Assembly: GCA_964631605.1 (NCBI GenBank)
Contig: CAZVYG010000094.1
Location: 1-19,051 of the forward strand
DNA length: 19,051 bases
Origin: JARKQH01 sp964631605
Lineage (GTDB): Bacteria; Verrucomicrobiota; Verrucomicrobiia; Limisphaerales; UBA8199
Reading direction: 5' to 3'
The notes beneath the pieces were generated by a model. The model saw only the letters and a program-made list of their open reading frames with translations, was not told the DNA's origin and did not search any database. Shown here piece by piece: positions 1-7,200 of the stretch. Within the stretch, counting starts at the first letter, position 1. Each line of letters begins with the position of its first letter. The position numbers were made by a program, and so were the translations under genes.

Positions 1-3000
1 GTAAGGCGCAGCACGCCCGCGCCGTTCTTCTGCAGGCCGGTGTTGGCGGAATACTGAAGCACGGTGGCGCTGATCAAACAATCCGCGCTGCCCCCGCCCG
101 AAACGCCGGCCCCCACCGTGAAGGGAATCGTCCCCTGATAAAGCCCGAGCCGGCCCGAGATGACCGAGGGATCACCCCCGGTTCCGGGATTCACCCCAAC
201 ACTGGTGAAGGGGTAGATCGTCCCGCTGCCGGTCTGCACGTCCCCGCCCCCGTTGAGGGTGAGCACGCCGGTCCATTCGTCAAAGCCGTTCAAATCAAGC
301 AGTCCGCCGGGATTGACGGTGGTGTTGGCCCAAATCTGGTCGTGGTTCAGGTGCCGGGCGATGGCGGTGGCGCCGCCGTTGGTCTGGCCCACGATGAGAT
401 CGGCGGGGACGGCCTGCAGTCCGGACGCCTTGGCCATCAAGAGCGTGCCTTCGTTCACGTGGGTGTTGCCCGCGTAGGTGTTGTTGCCAGCTCCGCCCAG
501 CGTGAGCGTGCCCCCGCCGTTTTTCAGGAGACCGCCCGTGCCCCTGATGACGCCCTCCACAGCCAGTGTCCAATCCGGACTCACTCGGATGCCGCTGGTT
601 CGGGCCAGTTCGACCGGGCCGAGCCAGTAGTTGTTGCCGCCGCGGTTGTCCAGGGCACCGGGATTGGTGCTGTTGAGCGAGAGCGTCTCGCCCAGGATGG
701 TAATGCCGTTGATCAAAGCCAGGCTGGCTCCGTTGTTGACAAAGGTCCAGCCGGCCGTGCCGCCCAAGGCGGTCGGGCTGGCGGCGACCACGCTGCCGTC
801 ATAGATGTAAAGGTCGCCGGCGGCATAGGGCGGTGAGTCATTGAAGGTGTTGGCCCCGCTCAGGCGCATCGAGCCCGCGCCGCGCTTGACCAGGTTGCCC
901 GCGCCGCTAATCGCGGCGGCGATCACCAACTCCGGGTCCGTGGCAAAGACGTAAGCGAGGCTGTAGGGACTGACGTTGAGCGTGAGGTAATCCAAAGCGG
1001 GCAGGGCGACCTTGCCGGTGATGGAGGCACTGGCTCGCAGCCCAACCGCCGGAGGATTGAGCGTGCCAATGTTGATGGAGGCTCCGGGCGCAAAACTCAA
1101 GGTGCCCGCGCCGGTCTGCACCGATGCGCCATCGTTGAGGTCAAGCTGCCGCAACGTCTGATTGTAGCCGTTCAGGTCGAGCAAAGCGCGGGCATTGGCG
1201 GTGACGTTGGAATTGACGTTCAAGCCCCCGGTCTGGAACCAACGCACCGTGGCGGGCAGATTGGCCTCCGCCGACCCGACCTCCACGCGGCCCGGCACGG
1301 CCAGCGTGTTGCTGGGCTTTCGCAGCTCGAGCGTGCCTTCCGCAATGAGCGTGTCGCCGGTGTAGATGTTGGGATTGGCATTGCTCAAGACGAGCGTGCC
1401 CGGGCCGGCCTTGGTCAACGAACCGGGGCCGGAAACGAAGCCGTCCAGGGTGAGGGTTGAGTTCGTCAGGATGCGGATGAGCGCATTGGTGGCGAGATCG
1501 AGACACGCATAGATGGAGGGGAAGGGGGTGCGGAACTTGACGGTTCCTTCAACCTCCAACGCGCCAAGCCGGCCGAAGAGGCTGGCCCCATCCCCGCGAA
1601 GCGAGATGGTTTCCGGCACGGTATCGCCGTATCCCACCCACACTTGCAGTCTGGCGCCGTCGGCAACAAAGGTTCCGGCATCGGTGCTGCCCAGCGCCCC
1701 GCCGTGCGCAATCGCCAACTGCCCCTGATCCACGAGGGTCAAGCCGCTGTAAGAGTTGGATGCGAGCAAACGCATCGTGCCAAAGCCCGTCTTCTGCAGG
1801 TGGCCCGGCCCGCTCACCGCAGCCAACACTTGCAGGCCTGAATTGACCGTATCGCCGTCGTTTACCCGGAACTCGCGATAGCCCGGAGGCAGGTAGATGC
1901 GCCCGTCAATCACGCACACTTGGGCCGGCGACTGGTTCACCGTGACCACTCCGCCAATCCCCAGCAGGCCCGTGCCCGTTTCGATCCGGCCACCGTTGAA
2001 GGTAATCGGGCCGAAGGTGTCATCGAAGCCGTTCAGATTGATTCGCGCCGTCTCGTGAAGGGTGACGCTTGCGTTGGGGGCCTGCGCGGGCCCGAGCCAG
2101 CGGACCTCGTGTTGCGGCCCCGAAGCGCTGCCCACCTCGAGCGGACCGGAACAGGCCCGCCCGCCGCCGGCTTTGGCCAGCAGCAGCAGCGGGCTGCGCG
2201 AGAGCGTCAGCCCCGTGTAGGTGTTGGGCAACGAACCGCCCAGTTGGATCGTGCCGCCGCTAAAGCAGCCCATGCCGCCCTCGCCCGAAATCGGACCGGT
2301 GAAGGTCATGTCACCGCCGATGACGTTGAGGTTGGTGTAAAGCGCCACCTGACCGGCCCAGGAAGCGGTGCCCACGACGTTCAAAACCGACCCAGGCAAA
2401 TCCCCGCCCGTGCCCCGGCCCAAGGCAAACAGCAGTTCCTCGCCGATGGCCACGTCGCGCAGCGTCAACGCCCCCGCGCCAAGGGCCGTGCTGCCGGCGA
2501 AGTCGCCCAGCGCGTGATTGTGGCGCACCTCCAGCACGCCCTCGGCGATGGTGATGCTGGAGTTGAAACTGTTGCTGGCAGAAAGGATCAGCGCGCCGTT
2601 GCCGGTCTTGGTGAAATTGCCAAAGCCGCTGATCTGAGCCTGGATGTCCAAGCCGGCGTAGCCGGCGCTGCTGACATCTATGACGTGTTCTCCAGTGGGC
2701 AGTTCAAGCCGGCCTTGAATGAGGTGCGTGGCCAGAGGGCTGAGCGACGATGTCACAATATCGCCTTCCACCGTCAGCAGGCCGCCGGCGGTCCTCACGG
2801 CGGCCTCCGGGGTGTCGGTCCACGAGTTCAGCAGAATCACACTCCCGAGGGTGTCGTCATGACCCTGCAGCAGCAGTTCCGCCCCACTGGAAATGCTGAC
2901 CGTCGAGGTGTCAGCAATTTGGTGTGACCGCTCCAGCTTCACCGAGGAGTTGCTGCCAATGGAGAGACCTCCAGGCACGGCGTTCCCTCCCTGTTTGTCC

Positions 3001-3725
3001 AGCACGACACGCGAGCCATCAGGGCCGCCGTGCAAGGTGATCGAGCCTTGAAAAGTATTGGCCCCGGTTCCGGAAATCCTGACCGGGCCGCCCGGATAGA
3101 CGTGCAGGTCGCCCTGTCCCGTAATAGGGCCGGAGAGAATCACGGCATTGACGTCGGCCGCAGTGGCCGCGAGGGAATGTCCGTTCAAATCAACGGCTGT
3201 GTCCAGGTGCAGTTCACACGAGCCGAAGTTATCGAAGTTTTGGATGCTGACAGTGCTCGCGAGTCTCATGGGACACCTCACGTAGGCTTTGGTCTGAGTG
3301 GAGTCCGTCAGCTTGACGCTGCCGGTCACTCTCAGCTCGTGTCCAACCACATAGAACTCCGTCGTGAAACCGGGCGAGGGAACTGAATCGCTGAATTCCA
3401 AGGAATGCACCGTGAGATTCGTCAAGTCGTTGAATGACACCTCCGGGTTAATAAACAATCCCGAATAACTGAGGATGAGGTCGTCGCCGTCCTGCGGAAC
3501 GCCAGCCGGATCCCAATTGCCGGGATCACTCCAGAACTTCCCTGAAGAAAGGCCTTCCAGGCGCATCGTGCGGGTGATCCCATGCGCGGCGGGGATTGCT
3601 TTCCCAAGCAGCGTCAGGCAGAGCAGTGCCGCCGCGAATCGCCAACGCGGCCTTTGACCTCCCCATCCCACGGCCCTTGGTTGGTTCGCTTGCCTGCCAT
3701 TGAGTTGGTCGTTCCTGGTTTTCAT
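1..3725 (-). CDS. Autotransporter-associated beta-strand repeat protein (C-terminus off left edge)
   Basis: Secreted repeat protein, 1241 residues visible, running off the left edge. The family forms right-handed beta-helix passengers exposed on or released from the cell surface; no enzymatic role can be read here. From the ATG at 3725 there is a basic n-region (Arg 17, 25, 27, 29), a hydrophobic core at about residues 30-40 (FAAALLCLTLL) and a likely signal-peptidase site after IPAA (residue 47). The rest is Gly/Asn/Thr/Ser/Leu-rich with a recurring core of the form SGxGxLxKxGxGxLxLxxxNxYxGxT; clear copies lie near 2590-2645, 1775-1825, 1395-1445, 855-915, 495-550 and 1-36, roughly every 400 bases. 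Between them are SLNSTN, LDLNG and VGVNPG-type strands typical of the family. The start is uncertain: GTG 3671 would give a shorter n-region, and the frame stays open up to ATG 3953 and ATG 3989. No strong Shine-Dalgarno precedes any of these. A C-terminal barrel or sorting signal, if present, is outside the window. Confidence 0.87.
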   Translation of the reverse strand, partial: MKTRNDQLNGRQANQPRAVGWGGQRPRWRFAAALLCLTLLGKAIPAAHGITRTMRLEGLSSGKFWSDPGNWDPAGVPQDGDDLILSYSGLFINPEVSFNDLTNLTVHSLEFSDSVPSPGFTTEFYVVGHELRVTGSVKLTDSTQTKAYVRCPMRLASTVSIQNFDNFGSCELHLDTAVDLNGHSLAATAADVNAVILSGPITGQGDLHVYPGGPVRISGTGANTFQGSITLHGGPDGSRVVLDKQGGNAVPGGLSIGSNSSVKLERSHQIADTSTVSISSGAELLLQGHDDTLGSVILLNSWTDTPEAAVRTAGGLLTVEGDIVTSSLSPLATHLIQGRLELPTGEHVIDVSSAGYAGLDIQAQISGFGNFTKTGNGALILSASNSFNSSITIAEGVLEVRHNHALGDFAGSTALGAGALTLRDVAIGEELLFALGRGTGGDLPGSVLNVVGTASWAGQVALYTNLNVIGGDMTFTGPISGEGGMGCFSGGTIQLGGSLPNTYTGLTLSRSPLLLLAKAGGGRACSGPLEVGSASGPQHEVRWLGPAQAPNASVTLHETARINLNGFDDTFGPITFNGGRIETGTGLLGIGGVVTVNQSPAQVCVIDGRIYLPPGYREFRVNDGDTVNSGLQVLAAVSGPGHLQKTGFGTMRLLASNSYSGLTLVDQGQLAIAHGGALGSTDAGTFVADGARLQVWVGYGDTVPETISLRGDGASLFGRLGALEVEGTVKFRTPFPSIYACLDLATNALIRILTNSTLTLDGFVSGPGSLTKAGPGTLVLSNANPNIYTGDTLIAEGTLELRKPSNTLAVPGRVEVGSAEANLPATVRWFQTGGLNVNSNVTANARALLDLNGYNQTLRQLDLNDGASVQTGAGTLSFAPGASINIGTLNPPAVGLRASASITGKVALPALDYLTLNVSPYSLAYVFATDPELVIAAAISGAGNLVKRGAGSMRLSGANTFNDSPPYAAGDLYIYDGSVVAASPTALGGTAGWTFVNNGASLALINGITILGETLSLNSTNPGALDNRGGNNYWLGPVELARTSGIRVSPDWTLAVEGVIRGTGGLLKNGGGTLTLGGAGNNTYAGNTHVNEGTLLMAKASGLQAVPADLIVGQTNGGATAIARHLNHDQIWANTTVNPGGLLDLNGFDEWTGVLTLNGGGDVQTGSGTIYPFTSVGVNPGTGGDPSVISGRLGLYQGTIPFTVGAGVSGGGSADCLISATVLQYSANTGLQKNGAGVLRL

Positions 3726-3989
3726 AGGTTGTCTCAGAGTTTCGATGCCGTCGTTCGCAGGAGTCATGCGTTGGGACAGGGCGTCCAGCGGCCGGATGGC
3801 CAACACGGAAGGCGACAGCCTCGGCTCCACCACCGTCACGTTCCTCCGGGCGAAATCCACGCGGAGTGTGAACTTCCAGGTGTCGTGGCCGGCCAGTTCC
3901 GGGGTGACGTTGGTCAGGCCGTGACTGCCGGCGAAGAGCCTTAATGTTTTCATGATGATCGCAGGCTGACTGGCGTCGAGCGTTGCCAT
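3726..3989 (-). other. In-frame, coding-like extension upstream of the repeat protein
   Basis: The frame of the repeat protein stays open 5' of its likely start, from a TAG just beyond 4040. It contains ATGs at 3989 (MATLDASQPAII) and 3953 (MKTLRLFAGSHGLTNVTPEL). By hand count, 51 of the 57 codons from CTC at residue 6 of the 3953 start end in G or C, which is what real coding sequence in this genome looks like. The peptide after ATG 3953 is mixed and soluble-looking, and resembles no domain I know. Either the repeat protein has about 76-88 extra residues before its signal peptide, which would be odd for Sec export, or this is a small gene that lost its stop and reads into the next. Codon usage becomes less GC-biased after about 3770, which could mark the junction. 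Confidence 0.4.
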
Positions 3990-4029
3990 GGACCGCCGCT
4001 TGAAGCACCCCCAACTGCGGACGGTGCTG

Positions 4030-4075
4030 GAAGTAGGCTAAATCAATTCTAATATGTACTATAAGCCATCGCGCG
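4030..4075 (-). promoter_or_regulatory. AT-rich island, possible promoter for the repeat protein
   Basis: A short AT-rich stretch stands out from GC-rich surroundings just upstream of the open frame ending at 3989. Read leftwards it offers a TTGCGC-like -35 and TATTAG or TAGAAT -10-like hexamers at 18-21 bases spacing, plus an alternative TATAGT. Position and composition suit a promoter for the leftward gene. The motif match alone is weak. Confidence 0.3.
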
Positions 4076-4178
4076 CAAGCCACTTTTTAGACCAACCAAC
4101 GCCCACCGTGGGTCCCGGCGGCCGGGCGGAGCGGCGGAACCCTCCCTGCCGTGATGCGACCTCCCAAACCGTAGGCAT

Positions 4179-4208
4179 CCGCAACCGCCACCGCGGCGGC
4201 GGTTGCGG
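4179..4208. repeat. Perfect 11-bp inverted repeat (hairpin) downstream of rhs
   Basis: CCGCAACCGCC at 4179-4189 is the exact reverse complement of 4198-4208, with an 8-base loop. It lies about 50 bases past the rhs stop codon. The stem is long and very GC-rich, so it could stop or stabilise the rhs transcript, but no T-run follows it on the minus strand, so it is not a textbook intrinsic terminator. The remainder of 4076-4259 holds no gene I can support. Confidence 0.55.
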
Positions 4209-4259
4209 CCCGCGAGTTGACCGCCGGCCCTCGATTGGGGAGCCGCCGGGCGCGGCGGG

Positions 4260-7200
4260 TCAGCGGACGTTTTGGATGGTGTTTTTCACGGTGTCGTGTC
4301 TGGTTTTGAGAACTCCGAAGCGCAGCCCTTTGTCCATCGCCACGGGGACAATGAGCTTCACGTTCACGCTGCCGAGGTGCGCGCCGCCCGGGCCGCCCGC
4401 GGCGCGGTTGACCGACCCCGGCTTGACGCCATTGTCCGCGATGATGATGCGCGCGGCGCTCAACTCGGTCCAAATGTCGAAGAAGGAGGCGATGCGATTT
4501 TGGAAGGGCGCGTGCCGTCCGCCTTCCTCCTGTTTCAAGCTCCACGGGTTGTTGCCGGCGTAGGCGCGGCCTTTCTGATCGAAGACGTGCGGCATCGCGT
4601 AGGTGCGTGACAGCGTACTGCCGGTATTGGGATCGAGGCAGGTCGGTTCCTGAGCGGCTGGCCCCAGTTTCTTCAAGAGAGGGCTATGTTTGATCTTACC
4701 AAAGACGCCTCCCAGCTTGCCGACACTGATGAAATACAGCCCGCTTTCCTCATCCCACTGCAGCCCGTGGAACAGATGCGTCACGCCCGTGAGTGAGGCC
4801 GTCGCGCCCGGACGCGGGTTGCCTGCGGTGTCGAGGAATTGCGGCGCGCCGTAATCGTCGTAGTCGAAGCGCTCGACCACGTTGCCCGCCGCGTCGGTGA
4901 GGGCAAGCAGGCTGCCCTGGTCGTCGCAGTGGTGGAACAACACTTCGCCGCCGCCCGAGATGGTCGCGCGGCCCTTCTGATCAAAAACATGCGGCATGGC
5001 ATACGTCCGCGCCACCGCGCCGCCGCCGTCGTGTTCCTCGATGACCTGCCCGCCCGCGTAGAGGTAGCGGTTGGTCTGCACCGGCACGGGCGGCAGGCCC
5101 GCATAGACCACCTTGGCAATGCGGCGGCCCAGCGCGTCGTAGGCATACTGCGCCACTGGGCCGGACGCGCCTTGCACGGCGACGAGCCGGTCGGCGTAGT
5201 CGTAGCTGAACACGCGCACCAGCGGATCGGTCGGCTCGCCGCCGACGGTCTGATGCAGATTGCCGTTCTCGTCATACTGCCGCGCGTCGAACGGGGTGAC
5301 GGTGTATTGGTTGACCTGAAAATCCGCCGGCTGCGGCAGCGTCGGATCGAGGAGATACGGATGGTCCATGCCACCGCTGATGACCGACTGGCGGTTGCCC
5401 ATCGGGTCGAGCAAATAACCGGCGTCGCGCACGGGCAGGCCGGCGGCGGTTGTCGCGGACTGCACGAGGCGGTTTAGCGAATCGTATTGGAACTCCTGCC
5501 GGTTGGTCTGCGTGCCGGGCGCGAACAGCACGGTCAACGCCCGCAGGGTCTTGTTCTGGTTGCGGTCGTGGGCGAAGACGCGTTCGTCAATCACCGGCGT
5601 CGTGCCGCCCACGGCGTGGCGCACCCGCTGAATCTGTCCCCAGCCGAAATCGCCGGGCGGGTTGGCCACGCCGCTCACGCCGCTGCGAACGTAATCGGTC
5701 TGGACGCCGTTGGGGCGGGTGACGCGGCGGGCATCGCACGGCCCGACATAGGCCAACGTGCCCAGCGATTGCCGCGGCAACCCTCCCCCCGCGCGCCAGC
5801 CCATCATGGCGGGACGGTCAAGGGCGTCGTAGGCGTATTCGATCACGCGGCCCGAGGGATTGGTCTGCGCGAGCACCAGACCGTGGGCGTCAAGGTCCCA
5901 ACGGGTCTGCGCCAGCGCCAGCCCCAGCGCGGGCGAGAGCGTGCCTTCCCTCACGCAGCGGCCCAGCGAGTCGTACGCCAGGGTCACGTCGGTCTGGTTG
6001 TTGGCCGCGCGGACGAGGCGCGAAAGGCCGTCGTACTGAAAGTTTTCGCGCGTCGTGCTTCCGGCCACGCCCGGGCCGGGCTTGATGTCCTTCTGCACGC
6101 AGCGGTCCAGCGCATCGTAGGTGTGGACCACGACCGTCCCGTTGGCGTCCGTCATGCGCTCCACGTTGCTGCGCGGACTCCAAACCAGGGATGAGATTGT
6201 GCCGTCGGCCAGCGTGGTGCGGACGAGGCGGTCCAGCGAGTCATAGGCATACTGGGTCGTGTTGCTGTTGCCGTCGGTCACGGCCACGAGCCGCGAGTTG
6301 GCGTCCCAAGTGTAGTGAGTGGATTGCTGCGCGCTGCCGCCCACGCCGCCTTTGCGCGAAGTCGGGCGGCTGATGCTGTCAAAGTCGCCGTCAAGCCTGA
6401 ACCCCAGCGGGTCGGTGTGGCGAACCAGGTTGCCCCGCGAATCGTAGGCGTAGCGGTTGGTGTTCCCCACGTTGTCCCAGTCGGCCACGCAGCGGTCGAG
6501 CGCGTCATAGCTGAAACTGCGCACGAAGATTTCGTCCGGGCCGCCGACATCGGAACGGCCGGTCTGCGTGGCGGTCAACACGTTGCTGTTGGCGTCGTAG
6601 GTGTATTCAATGTGATTGGTCTTGGCGTCGGTTTTGCGGATGAGCCGGCCGGCGGTGTCGTAGGCGTAGCGGAGACCGAAGCCGCGGTCGTTGGTGGTGC
6701 GGGTCACCTGCCCATTGGGCGCGTGTTCCAGCGTGTGGTCCTGGAAGCCGTCGCCAATGGACAGCTCGGTGAAGATGTCGAAAAACGCCGGGCGGAAGCG
6801 AACGCAGCGGTCGAGCGAATCGTATTCGTAGCGCGTCTCGGCAAGGCGACGGTTGCCGGCGCTGCCGGGAACGTCGTTGGTTTCGCCGTAGCTGGTGACG
6901 CGGGTGACGTTGCCATTGAGGTCGTATTCGTAGCGGGTTTCGTTGCCCATCGCGTCGGTGGCGCGGATGCGGCGGTCCAGACCGTCGTAAGCGTATTCCG
7001 TGACGCACGGGCCGGTGGCCTCTTCCAAGCCGGCGCGGGTCGCACGCAGGTTGCCGTTGCCGTCGTAATCGAATTGCGTGGTGGACTGGAGCGGCGAGCC
7101 GGGCGCCCGGGTTTCGCGGAAGAGCAGGCCGCGCTCGTCGTAGGCGGTTTGCGTGACGGCAAAGGGATCAAGCCCGTGAACGGCGGCGGGCGAGCGCCTG

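Noticed and set aside
1920..2927. Rightward open frame of 335 codons
   Set aside because: It is antisense to the beta-strand repeat protein and shows no family features.
3526..4083. Leftward open frame of 185 codons overlapping the start of the repeat protein
   Set aside because: Its Arg/His/Pro-rich composition is that of an out-of-frame reading; the neighbouring frame has the signal peptide and repeats.
4087..4545. Possible immunity gene overlapping the rhs 3' end
   Set aside because: The frame mostly lies inside rhs, is extremely Arg-rich, and has no RBS or recognisable fold.
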